The notes under the pieces: generated by a model | Database searches by the model: none | What the model saw: the letters and a program-made list of their open reading frames with translations, nothing else | What the model was told of the DNA's origin: nothing | In this document: positions 44,607 through 53,982 of the stretch, one piece after another | Position numbering within the stretch: the first letter of the stretch is position 1 | How the letters are laid out: every line of letters begins with the position of its first letter | Made by a program: the position numbers and the translations under genes | NCBI GenBank assembly: GCA_020847045.1 | Contig: JADLCT010000014.1 | Coordinates: forward strand, 175,682 to 239,681 | Origin: Bryobacterales bacterium | GTDB lineage: Bacteria > Acidobacteriota > Terriglobia > Bryobacterales > Bryobacteraceae | Length of the DNA: 64,000 nucleotides | Reading direction: 5' to 3'

Positions 44607-45854
44607 ATGCCGCACCATCCACCCGCCCGTAAATCCAATTACCGCTGGTGGATCGTCTCTCTGCTCTTCCTTTCCACCGTCATCAACTACATTGACCGCC
44701 AGACGCTCTCCGTCCTGGCGCCCATCATCAAACGGGAGCAGGGCTGGAACAATCAGGACTTCGGTCTCATCGTCATCGCCTTCCGCATCGCTTACACCAT
44801 TGGCCAGTCGCTTTCGGGCCGCATGGTGGACCGGCTGGGCACGCGCCGGGGACTCTCGCTCGCCGTCGCCTGGTACTCCGTGGTTGCCATGGCCACGCCG
44901 CTCGCCACCGGCTTGCGGGGATTCTGCGCCTTCCGCTTCCTGCTGGGGCTGGGCGAATCGGCAAACTGGCCCGCCGCCGCCAAGGCCGTTTCGGAATGGT
45001 TTCCGAAACGCGAGCGCGCCCTCGCCGTGGGCATCTTCGATTCCGGCTCCTCGATTGGCGCGGCGGTCGCCCCGGCCCTGGTGCTGGCCATCACCGCCTG
45101 GTTTGGCAACTGGCGCGCCGCTTTCGTCGTCACAGGCGCGCTGGGCTTTCTCTGGCTGATCGCCTGGCGGCGCATCTCGGCGGCCCCCATACTCGTGGAC
45201 CCCGGCCAGTCCTCCGTCCCGGCGGCCCATACACCCTGGCGCAAACTGCTGGCGTACCGCCAGACCTGGGGAGCGATCTCCGCCCGCGCCCTGTGCGATC
45301 CCGTCTGGTTCTTCATCACCGACTGGTTCGCCATCTACCTTACGTCGAAAGGTTTCAAACTCGAAGAGAGCCTGCTTGCCTTCTGGATTCCCTTTCTGTG
45401 CGCCGACCTGGGCAACTATGCCGGCGGCGGCCTCTCCAGTTTTCTCGTCCATCGCGGCTGGAGCGTGGGCACCGCGCGCAAGGTGGTTTTTGTGCCGGGC
45501 GGCATCGGCATGGCGCTGCTCATTCCCGCCGCCTACGCCTCTGACCTGGCCACCATCACCGCCTGCTTTGGAGCCGCCACGTTCTCCTACGCCGCCGGCT
45601 CCACCATCGCCAACACGCTGCCGGCGGACCTGTTTGAATCCTCCTCGGTGGCTACCGTCAGCGGCATGGGCGGAACCGCCTCGGGCCTGGGAACCATTCT
45701 GTCCACCTTCCTGATCGGCTACGTCGCCGACCACTACGGGTTCCAGTCGATCGTCATCGCCGCGAGCATGATTCCGCTGCTGGCCGTGGCCCTGGTCCTG
45801 CTGCTGGTCCGCAACACGGAGGCCTCGGGGAAGGGAACCGTGGTGGCGGTGTAG
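44607..45854 (+). CDS. MFS transporter, hexuronate/sugar-acid type
   Basis: A 415-residue secondary transporter with about 12 membrane helices. The first helix has the pattern of the anion:cation symporter (ExuT/GarP-like) group ([21 protein letters not shown]), followed by the MFS signature [10 protein letters not shown] between helices 2 and 3. It probably imports an organic anion such as a sugar acid. It lies divergently next to ridA. The context of enolase-superfamily and sugar dehydrogenase genes makes a sugar-acid substrate plausible but not shown. Confidence 0.87.
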   Translation: MPHHPPARKSNYRWWIVSLLFLSTVINYIDRQTLSVLAPIIKREQGWNNQDFGLIVIAFRIAYTIGQSLSGRMVDRLGTRRGLSLAVAWYSVVAMATPLATGLRGFCAFRFLLGLGESANWPAAAKAVSEWFPKRERALAVGIFDSGSSIGAAVAPALVLAITAWFGNWRAAFVVTGALGFLWLIAWRRISAAPILVDPGQSSVPAAHTPWRKLLAYRQTWGAISARALCDPVWFFITDWFAIYLTSKGFKLEESLLAFWIPFLCADLGNYAGGGLSSFLVHRGWSVGTARKVVFVPGGIGMALLIPAAYASDLATITACFGAATFSYAAGSTIANTLPADLFESSSVATVSGMGGTASGLGTILSTFLIGYVADHYGFQSIVIAASMIPLLAVALVLLLVRNTEASGKGTVVAV

Positions 45855-45889
45855 GCGGGCGGGCTGACCCTGGAGCTTCCCAGCCCGCC

Positions 45890-46393
45890 TCAGCCTCCCG
45901 CTTCCAAACGTTTCAAATACCCCCGGGCCGGCCCTTTCACGGGCGAACCATCCTTCAGCAGCCACAGCCTTGTCGCCAGCGCGTCCACCCGGAACTCCCG
46001 CGCCTGTCCCCACAAGCCCGGCGGCCGGTTCTCGAAAATATCCAGCAGCAGCGCGTGGAGCAATTCGTGCGTGCAGGTGTTGACCGCCACGAACGGAATC
46101 CAACTGGTCACCACCAGATTCAGCTTCCCCCGCGACAGTCCATGAATGACAGGAGTCCGGCTGGGCGGCCTCTCCACCTCGCCCACGGCGTACGTCATGG
46201 CCAGGCGAACGCCGCACCGCGCCACGTCGTTCGCCGCTTGTGGCCAGATGTGCTCCCAATAGGCGCGCTCGTGCGGACCCTCGTGCTTCGCCTTGCGATC
46301 CAACACCTGGTGCACCGGCAACACCGGCGGCGCCGCACCGGCCCGGGCCGGACTCGCGCTGGCCGCCGCCGCCAGCCACTGCCGCCGCGTCAT
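45890..46393 (-). CDS. Small secreted HExxH protein
   Basis: A 167-residue protein with a leader (TRRQWLAAAASASPARAGA). The central NTCTHELLHALLLDIFE contains HExxH (HELLH), followed after about 20 residues by REFRVDALATRLW, which could supply a third ligand. That is the layout of a small zincin-type protease, but I cannot name the family. It is convergent with the MFS gene. Size is below that of ordinary metalloproteases, so it may be a stand-alone catalytic core. Confidence 0.62.
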   Translation of the reverse strand: MTRRQWLAAAASASPARAGAAPPVLPVHQVLDRKAKHEGPHERAYWEHIWPQAANDVARCGVRLAMTYAVGEVERPPSRTPVIHGLSRGKLNLVVTSWIPFVAVNTCTHELLHALLLDIFENRPPGLWGQAREFRVDALATRLWLLKDGSPVKGPARGYLKRLEAGG

Positions 46394-46416
46394 GCGCCCC
46401 CTATCCTAGCCTTGGC

Positions 46417-47343
46417 TTACCGCCCGGGAAACCGCAGCGTGCCCGTCAACTCCCGCGCCGTGGTCCGTTCTTCGGACAGGAACCGGCCCAGTTCGCGGGC
46501 AATCCGCTCGCAAGAGGCCGGATCCCAGAAGTTCGCCGTTCCCACCTCCACGGCAGTTGCTCCGGCAATTAGGAACTCGGCCGCATCCTCGCCCGAGGCC
46601 ACGCCGCCCAGCCCTACCACGGGAATCTTGACGGCTTTCCATGCCTCGTGCACCATACGCAGGGCCACGGGCTTGATCGCGGGGCCGGACAACCCGCCAA
46701 ACCCGGCGCCGATCCGCGGCTGCCGCGTCCGCGCGTCCACGGCCAGCGCCACAAACGTGTTCACCAGTGAGAGGGCGTCGGCTCCCGCCTCCTGGGCGGC
46801 CACCGCCAGCGGTTCAATTCGCGCCACGTTCGGCGACAGCTTTACCAGCAGCGGACGTTTCGCCACGGCCCGCACCGCCCCGACGACCTCGGCCAGCAGC
46901 GAAGGCTCGGAGCCGAACTGCACGCCGCCGTGCTTTGTGTTCGGGCAGGAGACGTTCAGCTCATACCCCGCCAGTCCCGGCGCGTCTTCCAAAGCCCGCG
47001 CCACTTCCACATAGTCTTCGATGGCGTATCCGAAAACGTTGGCAAACACCGGGCAGGGCGCGCCGGCCAGCGCGGGCAGTTTGTCCCGGATGAAGGCCTT
47101 AACCCCGATGTTCTGGAGGCCGATGGAGTTCATCATCCCCGCTTCGGTCTCCCACAAACGCGGTGGGGGATTCCCCGCGATGGGCTCGCGCGACAACCCC
47201 TTTACGACAATGCCACCCAGCCAGCGCCAATCGAGAAGTCCTTGAAATTCCACCCCGTACGCGAAGGTACCGGAGGCTGCGAGTACTGGCGTGGCCAGCG
47301 TAATGCCACACAGGGTCACCGTAAGACGGGAATCGGGTGTCAT
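46417..47343 (-). CDS. pyrD: Dihydroorotate dehydrogenase, class 1B type
   Basis: Oxidises dihydroorotate to orotate in pyrimidine synthesis, with FMN. The 308 residues include TPVLAASGTFAYG, VVKGLSREP, GLQNIGV and the catalytic Cys loop ELNVSCPNTKHGG; the Cys (rather than Ser) places it in class 1. Later FMN-binding pieces (VGLGGVASGEDAAEFLIAGA) are normal. Class 1B enzymes need a PyrK subunit, which is not adjacent. ATG 47343, about 160 nt upstream of the divergent kinase gene. Confidence 0.93.
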   Translation of the reverse strand: MTPDSRLTVTLCGITLATPVLAASGTFAYGVEFQGLLDWRWLGGIVVKGLSREPIAGNPPPRLWETEAGMMNSIGLQNIGVKAFIRDKLPALAGAPCPVFANVFGYAIEDYVEVARALEDAPGLAGYELNVSCPNTKHGGVQFGSEPSLLAEVVGAVRAVAKRPLLVKLSPNVARIEPLAVAAQEAGADALSLVNTFVALAVDARTRQPRIGAGFGGLSGPAIKPVALRMVHEAWKAVKIPVVGLGGVASGEDAAEFLIAGATAVEVGTANFWDPASCERIARELGRFLSEERTTARELTGTLRFPGR

Positions 47344-47464
47344 CTAAGGCGAGGGTGGTTCGAACCGAGTCTAGCAGAGGCCGCAAATATGGCGGGCACA
47401 CGCGTTCCAAGCCTGCGCCCTCCTTCATCAGGCTACTGGCATATCAGGCGAAATCTAAGGTTTA

Positions 47465-47487
47465 TCTCTCATAGGAGTTCTGAGAGA
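47465..47487. promoter_or_regulatory. Inverted repeat in pyrD/histidine kinase divergent region
   Basis: TCTCTCA (47465-47471) and TGAGAGA (47481-47487) are a perfect 7-nt inverted repeat with a 9-nt spacer, 18 nt upstream of the kinase start. The region 47344-47505 has no gene. The repeat could be an operator or a hairpin controlling the kinase gene; no promoter motif could be fixed. Confidence 0.35.
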
Positions 47488-47505
47488 AATATGGGATGAA
47501 AAGGT

Positions 47506-49476
47506 ATGGGCGATCGTCCGGCGGGAAATTCGCCTGTAATGGAGCCTACACCCAAAGGCTCATTGGCGCGCCGTTACTCGGTGTTCACCACCCTGCTGGT
47601 GGCGTGGGTGTCGTGTGTCTACTTCGGTCTCGACCTGATGCGGAATCAGTTCGACGTGAGCAAGGTGATCTTTCTCGCCGTCGTGCTGGGCGTGGTGGGC
47701 GGCGTGGTGGCGCTGTATTCGCACCATCTTCTCGCCAAGCCGCTGCGCCAATTGCAACGCGGCATCTCGGCCGTGCGCGAAGGCCGTCTGGAACCCGTCC
47801 AGGTTTCGCGGACTGGTGACGAGGTGGAGTACCTCGGCCACAGTCTGAATGCCATGATCGAGGTGCTGAAGCAGTCCCGCGAAGAGGTGCGGGAGTATCA
47901 GGAAGGGCTGGAGCATAAGATCCGCCAGCGCACCGAGCAACTGGAAGAGACCATGCAAAAGGCGCTGGCGGCCAGCCGCGCCAAAAGCGAGTTTCTGGCC
48001 AACATCTCCCACGAGCTGCGCACGCCCATGAACGGTGTCATCGGCATGATCGAGATTCTGCTCGAGGAGAACCCCGGGGTGCAGCAGCGCGAGTATCTGG
48101 TGACGGCCCACGGCTGCGCCAACACGCTGCTATCTCTGCTGAACGACATCCTCGACCTGTCCAAGATCGAGGCCGGCCGCATGTTGCTGGAAAAGATTCC
48201 GGTCGATATCGCCGCCGTGGCGGGCGGCTGTGTCCGCAGCCTCTCCGGACAGGCCAAGGCCAAGGGGATCGACCTGAAGCTGGAACTCGCGCCGGACCTG
48301 CCGTCGCGCGTGGTGGGCGATCCTCTGCGCCTGCGCCAGGTGCTTTATAACCTGCTCAGCAACGCCGTGAAGTTCACCGAACGCGGATCGGTGCAGCTAA
48401 AAGTTTATCTGCGAAAGGCCTCGGTTCCCGGCCAGGCCACCATCGCCTACGAGGTGATCGACACCGGCGTGGGCATTCCCGCCGACAAGCTGGCCGCGAT
48501 CTTCGAGGAGTTCACCCAGGTGGACGGCAGCATCAGCCGTAAGTACGGCGGCACGGGCTTGGGGCTGGCTATCACGCAACGCCTTGTCGCGCTGCACGGC
48601 GGACGCCTGACGGTGCAAAGTGAACTGGGCGCGGGCAGCTGCTTTCGTGTGGAACTGCCGGGCGTGGAATGCGCTCCGCAAAAGACGGCTGGCGGGCCCG
48701 CGCTCGAAACCGGCACCCAGGCGCCCAGCCTGGCCGGCGCTCCGAAGCTGCGCGTTCTACTGGCCGAAGACAATCTCGTCAACCAGAAGGTGGTGACCGC
48801 GGTACTGCGCAAACGCGGCTACCTGGTGGATGTCGCCGCCAACGGACGCGAGGCCCTGACACGGTTGGAAGGCCGCCCCTATGACCTGGTTCTGATGGAC
48901 GTGCAGATGCCCGAGTTGGACGGGATCGAGGCCGCGCGCGCCATCCGCTCCAATGACCGCTGGCGGAATTTACCGATTGTCGCCATGACCGCGCACGCCA
49001 TGACCGGCGACCGCGAACGGTGCCTCGAAGCGGGAATGAACGACTATCTCTCCAAGCCCGTGGCGCCGGCTCATCTGATCGAAACGGTGGAAGCCTATGG
49101 CCGGCGGCCGGCGGCCGCCGCGCCTCATGCCGAGGCCTTGCCGCGCGGGCCGCAGGAGCAGAGCGATACCGACCTGCTGGCCGGCATGGCCATGCTGTTC
49201 GTGCAACTCGCTCCGGAGCGCATGCAGAAGCTCCATTCGGCCGCCGTGCGCATGGATGTCGCGCAACTGCGCCTGCTGGCCCGGAAGCTGGAATTGTCGG
49301 CCACGCGCATCGCCGCCTGCGAGGTGGCCCGCTGCGCCGCCGCCGCCGCCGAAGCCGCCTCCTCGGAGAACTACACGGTGATTCAGGACTCGCTGCTCCA
49401 CCTGGACCACGAGATCAAGCTGCTGGACGAACGTCTGGGCGGAGCCGTCCGCCCGGCGCTGCACGCCACCAATTAA
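47506..49476 (+). CDS. Hybrid sensor histidine kinase with receiver and degenerate HPt-like end
   Basis: A 656-residue protein. Two membrane helices (about 26-42 and 54-71) flank a very short periplasmic loop, then HAMP (about 74-125), coiled coil, HisKA with phosphoacceptor His169 (NISHELRTPMNGVIG), HATPase (N box about 277-287, VIDTGVGIP, GGTGLGLAI), and a receiver domain (about 415-530) with Asp465 (VLMDVQMP). The last ~95 residues look like an HPt domain, but the position of the histidine holds Arg593 (LLARKLELSATRI). Start ambiguous between 47506 and 47539. Its stop overlaps the decarboxylase gene by 4 nt. Confidence 0.9.
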   Translation: MGDRPAGNSPVMEPTPKGSLARRYSVFTTLLVAWVSCVYFGLDLMRNQFDVSKVIFLAVVLGVVGGVVALYSHHLLAKPLRQLQRGISAVREGRLEPVQVSRTGDEVEYLGHSLNAMIEVLKQSREEVREYQEGLEHKIRQRTEQLEETMQKALAASRAKSEFLANISHELRTPMNGVIGMIEILLEENPGVQQREYLVTAHGCANTLLSLLNDILDLSKIEAGRMLLEKIPVDIAAVAGGCVRSLSGQAKAKGIDLKLELAPDLPSRVVGDPLRLRQVLYNLLSNAVKFTERGSVQLKVYLRKASVPGQATIAYEVIDTGVGIPADKLAAIFEEFTQVDGSISRKYGGTGLGLAITQRLVALHGGRLTVQSELGAGSCFRVELPGVECAPQKTAGGPALETGTQAPSLAGAPKLRVLLAEDNLVNQKVVTAVLRKRGYLVDVAANGREALTRLEGRPYDLVLMDVQMPELDGIEAARAIRSNDRWRNLPIVAMTAHAMTGDRERCLEAGMNDYLSKPVAPAHLIETVEAYGRRPAAAAPHAEALPRGPQEQSDTDLLAGMAMLFVQLAPERMQKLHSAAVRMDVAQLRLLARKLELSATRIAACEVARCAAAAAEAASSENYTVIQDSLLHLDHEIKLLDERLGGAVRPALHATN

Positions 49477-50867
49477 GCCGGACCAACCAGCCGTCCGGCT
49501 TCGTCCTGAATCCGCGCCCACGTCTCGCGCATGTCCTCGGCCGTGGTTTGATAATTTCCAATCGCCAGCCGGATGACGAAGCGCCCCTCGATCACCGTGT
49601 GCGAAAGGAAGGCATGGCCGCTAGCGTTGATCGCCTCCATCAACTGCCGGGAAGCCTCGTCGCCCGCCCGCAAACGGAAGCACACCAGCGACAGCTCCAC
49701 CGGGGCGCACAGGGCAAACCGGCTGTCCGCGCTCACCCACTCCGCCAGCCCGGCGGCCATGCGCAACTGCTCCCGCAGCAGGGCTTCCAGGCCCGCGCGT
49801 CCATAGGAGCGCAGCACGAACCAGAGCTTCAACGACCGGAAGCGCCTCCCCAGAGCGACGGAGTAATCCATCAGGTTGGGCGCCTCCTGGCCAGTGGCCG
49901 AACGCAGATACTCGGGCGACAACGACAGCGCGCCGCGCATCACCTCGGGCCGCCGCGTGTAGAGGACGCTCAGGTCGATCGGCGTCAGCAGTCCCTTGTG
50001 CGGGTTCAGCACAATCGAATCGGCCTCGCTCCAACCCTCGCGTAGCCAGGCCATCTCGGGCAGCACGGCGTAATTGCCGCCATAAGCCGCGTCCACGTGC
50101 AGCCACATGCCTTCCCGGCGCGCGATGGCCGCCAGCGGCGCCACGGGGTCGACGCTGGCCATCGACGTGGTGCCCACCGTGGCGCAGAGGCAGCAGGGCC
50201 GCAGTCCGGCCGCGCGGTCGGCGGCGATCAGCCCCTCCAGCGCCTCCACGCTCATGCGGAAGGCCGCATCCACAGGGGTTTTGCGCACCTGCTTCCGGCC
50301 GATGCCCACGGCGATGGCGGCCTTTTCCACCGACGAGTGCGCGTGCTCGCTGGTGTACACCGTCAGGCCCTCGGGCGTTCCCCGCTCGGCCGACAACGGC
50401 GCCACATACTCGCGGGCGGCCAGCAGGGCATGCATCGTGGACATGGACGCCGTGTCGTGGATGATGCCGAAAAACTCCTCTGGCAGTTCCAGCCAGCGGC
50501 GCAGCCAGCCGAGCGTCACCAGTTCCAACTCGGTCACGGCGGGCGAGCTCTTCCACACCATGCCATTCGTGTTCAGCGTGGCGATCAACATCTCCGCCAG
50601 AATGCCCGGCGGCGCGCCGCTGACGCTGAAGTAGGCGTGGAAGCGGGGATGGTTCCATTGTGTGCTGGCCGGCACGATCAGGTCGCGAAAGCCGGCCAGG
50701 AGATTTTCCGCCGGCTCGCCTTCGAGTGGCGCCTCGGACGGCAACGCCCGCACGAGATCGCCCGGCTCCATGGCGGGCAGCACGGGCAGTTCGCGGATGC
50801 GCGTCATGTAGGCGGCCATCCAGTCCACGGCTTCGTGCGCGGCGCGGCGGAACTCTTCCGGCGTCAT
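49473..50867 (-). CDS. PLP-dependent aromatic L-amino acid decarboxylase-like enzyme
   Basis: A 464-residue group II PLP decarboxylase (DDC/tyrosine decarboxylase type). The start PEEFRRAAHEAVDWMAAY is typical, with the WNHPRFHAYF active-site segment, LCATVGTTSMASVDPV, HVDAAYGG and the Schiff-base Lys in NPHKGLLT. ATG 50867 is used because the upstream open frame belongs to the next gene's shadow. Expected reaction: decarboxylation of an aromatic amino acid to its amine. The upstream dapA-like gene ends 4 nt before the ATG, so the two form a unit. Confidence 0.9.
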   Translation of the reverse strand: MTPEEFRRAAHEAVDWMAAYMTRIRELPVLPAMEPGDLVRALPSEAPLEGEPAENLLAGFRDLIVPASTQWNHPRFHAYFSVSGAPPGILAEMLIATLNTNGMVWKSSPAVTELELVTLGWLRRWLELPEEFFGIIHDTASMSTMHALLAAREYVAPLSAERGTPEGLTVYTSEHAHSSVEKAAIAVGIGRKQVRKTPVDAAFRMSVEALEGLIAADRAAGLRPCCLCATVGTTSMASVDPVAPLAAIARREGMWLHVDAAYGGNYAVLPEMAWLREGWSEADSIVLNPHKGLLTPIDLSVLYTRRPEVMRGALSLSPEYLRSATGQEAPNLMDYSVALGRRFRSLKLWFVLRSYGRAGLEALLREQLRMAAGLAEWVSADSRFALCAPVELSLVCFRLRAGDEASRQLMEAINASGHAFLSHTVIEGRFVIRLAIGNYQTTAEDMRETWARIQDEAGRLVGPA

Positions 50868-50871
50868 AGCG

Positions 50872-51783
50872 TCAACCTTGGCGGCCGGCGAGCGCTTCCA
50901 CCCAGGGGGTGAACCATTCGTGGTACTCGCGCAGCTTGGCCTGCATCTCCGGGCTGGGCGGCACGGCATGGGGGCCGACGGCGAGACAGCGCTCGGCGAG
51001 CGCCTCGCGAATGCCGACGGGAACCGGAAACTCATCCAGCCAGCCGATGAACCGGGCCAGGTGTCCGGACAACTCCTTCACGCGCGCGGCGTCGTTTGCG
51101 AGCACCGCGCGGCGCAGGGGCAGCATCAGCTCCGGCGCGGCGGCGGCGCAACCAGAGATGCCGCCATCGGCGCCCGCCTCGTGGCCGTGCACATAGAGGA
51201 CATCGTTGCCGACGAAAACCTTGCATCCGCTGGCGCGCTTGGTTTCCATGAGGCGGTCGAAGTATTCGCGGTTGCCGCTGGAGTCCTTGATGCCCGCGTA
51301 GGCGCCCGTGGCGAGCAGTTCCTGCGCCAGCTCAATCGGAATCCAGTCGGTGAACGCGGGCAGGTTGTACAGCAGCAGCGGCGCGCGTCCGGCCAGGGCG
51401 TCAGCGAAGGCCAGGAAGAAGGATTTCAGCTCGCGGGCATTGTGGTGGAAGAAGGGCGGCGGCATCAACATGACGGCGGCGGCTCCCGCGTTCACCGCCG
51501 CCTTGCCCATGCGAACCGCATCCTGCAACACGGTGTGCGAGCAGTTCACGATGAGCGGCAGATCGGGTTCGGCGGCAGCGGCCTCGATCAACTCGATGCG
51601 CTGCGCCGTCGAGTAGTCCAGGTATTCCCCGGTGGCGCCCAGCAGCGCCGCGCCGGCGCAACCGGACTCGCGGGCGAAACGGGCGATCTTCAGAGTGGCG
51701 GCGATGTCGGGCCCGTCGCCGTTCTGACGGCGCGAGGTGACCAGGGCGGCATAAATGCCGGAAAGCGTATGCGATTGGGACAC
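50872..51783 (-). CDS. DHDPS/NAL-family aldolase (DapA-like)
   Basis: A 303-residue TIM-barrel lyase. It has the Schiff-base Lys in GIKDSSG (about residue 168) and the Tyr in LLYNLPAF that shuttles protons. GATGEYLDYSTAQR corresponds to the G-T-T-G-E loop, with Thr replaced by Ala in the second position. Relatives cleave or form 2-keto sugar acids (KDG aldolase, KDPG-like, DHDPS, NAL). The gene lies next to sugar dehydrogenases, so a keto-sugar-acid substrate is likely; diaminopimelate synthesis is less likely. Confidence 0.85.
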   Translation of the reverse strand: MSQSHTLSGIYAALVTSRRQNGDGPDIAATLKIARFARESGCAGAALLGATGEYLDYSTAQRIELIEAAAAEPDLPLIVNCSHTVLQDAVRMGKAAVNAGAAAVMLMPPPFFHHNARELKSFFLAFADALAGRAPLLLYNLPAFTDWIPIELAQELLATGAYAGIKDSSGNREYFDRLMETKRASGCKVFVGNDVLYVHGHEAGADGGISGCAAAAPELMLPLRRAVLANDAARVKELSGHLARFIGWLDEFPVPVGIREALAERCLAVGPHAVPPSPEMQAKLREYHEWFTPWVEALAGRQG

Positions 51784-51843
51784 AGGGACTGTTTTTCTCT
51801 CTCCCCCGGCGATAGAATGAAGCCGCCGGAGATCTCACAACAT

Positions 51844-53145
51844 ATGAACGATTCCCACAATAACGCAAACGCCGGCCGCCGCACCTTCGACGGTCTGGCC
51901 CTGTCGCGACGGGCTCTGATGGGCGGCGCCGCCGCGTTCCATATCATTCGCCCCGAACTGGTGCGCGGGCAGGCTCCGGCGCGGCTGAAGGCCGGACTCG
52001 TGGGGGTGGGAGGCCGCGGCCGCCAGGCGATTCAGGATCTGCTGACCGGCGACGCCAACGTCGAAGTGGTCGCGCTGGCCGACGCCTTCGAGGACCAGTT
52101 GGAAAAGAACCTCCGCTGGTTGAGGGAGGACCGCGCCAACGCGGCCATCGCCTCGCGCGTGCGGGTGAACCCGGACATGCGCTTCGTCGGCTTTGAAGCG
52201 TACAAGAAGCTGCTGGCCACAGACGTCGACATTGTCATGCTCGCCACGCCGCCCGGATGGCGGCCATTGCACTTTGAAGCCGCTGTCGAGGCCAGGAAAC
52301 ACGTCTTCTGCGAGAAGCCCTTCGGCACCGATCCAGTGGGCGTGCAGCGTTTTATGCGCGCCGCGCGCAAAAGCGAGGAACTGAAGCTGACCGTCGTCAG
52401 CGGAGCGCAGAGGCGTTTCAACCGCTCCTATCAGGAAACGGTGAAGAAGATCCAGGACGGCGCCATCGGTGACGTGCTGGCCGCCTACGCCTACTGGGTG
52501 GGCACGCCGGTGATTCAACAGGCCGCTGGCCGCAAGCCTGGTTGGGGCGATACCGAGTGGCAGCACCGCAACTGGTATTCGAACCTCTGGCTGTGCGGCG
52601 ACCAGGTGGTGGAGCAGCATCTGCACAACATCGACGTGATCTGCTGGGTGATGGATACGCACCCGGTCTCGGCGGCCGCTTACGGCGGCATCTCCTGGCG
52701 GCCGCAGGACGACGTGCACGGCAATATCTACGATCACCTGGCCACCGACTTCGTCTTTGCGAATGGCGCGCGCATGTCCAGCTATTGCCGGCAGTATCCG
52801 CGCGGGCTCTATCAGAACATCAGCGAGCTGGTTGTGGGCTCCAAGGGCCGGTCCAACTGCAAGGACATGGGCGGACAGCCGGGTCCGAAGGATTATGTGG
52901 CCGAGCACACGGCGCTGGTGAACTCCATTCGCGGCTCAGGACCGTACATCAACCACGCGATGAAAGTGGCCGAGTCGACGATGACCTGCATCATGGCCCG
53001 CGAAGCGGCTTATTCGGGCCAGCAGATCACCTGGGACATGATGATGAACTCGAAGCTCGATCTGTCGCCCAAGGAGGTTACCGGCTACGATTCGCCCATG
53101 ACGCGGCAACCGCTCCCCAGGCCCGGCACATACAAATTCGTGTAA
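51844..53145 (+). CDS. Tat-exported Gfo/Idh/MocA-family oxidoreductase
   Basis: A 433-residue NAD(P)-dependent dehydrogenase family member. ATG 51844 precedes a Tat-like leader (SRRALMGGAAAFHIIRPEL). Rossmann motif VGVGGRGRQA, the conserved EKP (FCEKPFGTD), and a C-terminal beta-sheet domain (WRPQDDVHGNIYDHLATDF). Exported members of this family occur often in the Acidobacteriota and Planctomycetota. Substrate unknown. An ATG at 51817 in the same frame is less well supported. It diverges from the dapA-like gene and converges with the SDR gene. Confidence 0.88.
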   Translation: MNDSHNNANAGRRTFDGLALSRRALMGGAAAFHIIRPELVRGQAPARLKAGLVGVGGRGRQAIQDLLTGDANVEVVALADAFEDQLEKNLRWLREDRANAAIASRVRVNPDMRFVGFEAYKKLLATDVDIVMLATPPGWRPLHFEAAVEARKHVFCEKPFGTDPVGVQRFMRAARKSEELKLTVVSGAQRRFNRSYQETVKKIQDGAIGDVLAAYAYWVGTPVIQQAAGRKPGWGDTEWQHRNWYSNLWLCGDQVVEQHLHNIDVICWVMDTHPVSAAAYGGISWRPQDDVHGNIYDHLATDFVFANGARMSSYCRQYPRGLYQNISELVVGSKGRSNCKDMGGQPGPKDYVAEHTALVNSIRGSGPYINHAMKVAESTMTCIMAREAAYSGQQITWDMMMNSKLDLSPKEVTGYDSPMTRQPLPRPGTYKFV

Positions 53146-53148
53146 CGC

Positions 53149-53910
53149 CTACCAGTGCACATAGCCGCCGTCGACCATGAGCTCGGCGGCGGTGATGAAG
53201 CTCGCCTCGTCGGAGGCGAGAAAGAGTATGGCGTTGGCCGCTTCCACGGGTTCACCCAGACGCCGCAGCATGTGCCGCGAGGCGTTGCCGTCGTACCAGT
53301 CGTCGAAGTTCAGGCCGAGGCGGTTCACTTCGCGGTGGCTGGCCGGGGTGACGATGCAGCCCGGACACACGGCGTTCACGCGGATCTTGTGCGGCGCCAG
53401 ATCGAGGGCGAGTGAACGCGTCATCATGATGCCCGCCGCCTTGCTGGTGCTATAGCTGGTGAAATCCGGCTGTGCGATGATGCCGCTCATCGAGGCGACG
53501 ATCACGATGGCGCCGCCGCGGGCTTTCATGTGCGGAACGGCGTACTTGGTCACCATGGCCGTGCCGAAGACGTTCACGCCATACACGCGCTGCCAGTCGG
53601 CCAGCGTGGCGGTTTCGAGCGGCTTCTGTGTAAAGTCGGCCGCGTTATTCACCAGGATGTCGATGCGTCCATAGGCGTCCATGGCGGCGCTGGCGATGGA
53701 GGCGGCCTGCTCCTCGACGCTGATGTCGGCCGGAGCGGCCACGGCCTGGCCGCCCGCCGTGCGGATGCGCTCCACCACGGCGTCGAGGTTCGCGGCGTTG
53801 ATGTCGTTCAGGACGAGGCGCGCGCCCTCTTCGGCAAAGCGCACCGCCGTGGCTTCGCCGATGCCCGACCCGGCGCCCGTGATGATGGCAATCTTCTCGT
53901 TCAATCGCAT
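53149..53910 (-). CDS. Short-chain dehydrogenase/reductase
   Basis: A 253-residue SDR. GAGSGIGEATA (cofactor loop), NNAADF, the catalytic Ser (VASMSG), Tyr-x-x-x-Lys as YSTSKAA, and VCPG after it are all present. An Asp after the second beta strand (LNDINAAN) suggests NAD preference. ATG 53910. An open minus-strand frame runs on to 55647, but that part is antisense to two good genes. Probable role: oxidation of a sugar or sugar-acid hydroxyl. Confidence 0.92.
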   Translation of the reverse strand: MRLNEKIAIITGAGSGIGEATAVRFAEEGARLVLNDINAANLDAVVERIRTAGGQAVAAPADISVEEQAASIASAAMDAYGRIDILVNNAADFTQKPLETATLADWQRVYGVNVFGTAMVTKYAVPHMKARGGAIVIVASMSGIIAQPDFTSYSTSKAAGIMMTRSLALDLAPHKIRVNAVCPGCIVTPASHREVNRLGLNFDDWYDGNASRHMLRRLGEPVEAANAILFLASDEASFITAAELMVDGGYVHW

Positions 53911-53982
53911 GGGAGAACCGATAGCGTAACATGCGCCACCAGGCCGGGCGCGCGGGCAAACCCGATATACTTTGACTGCGTT

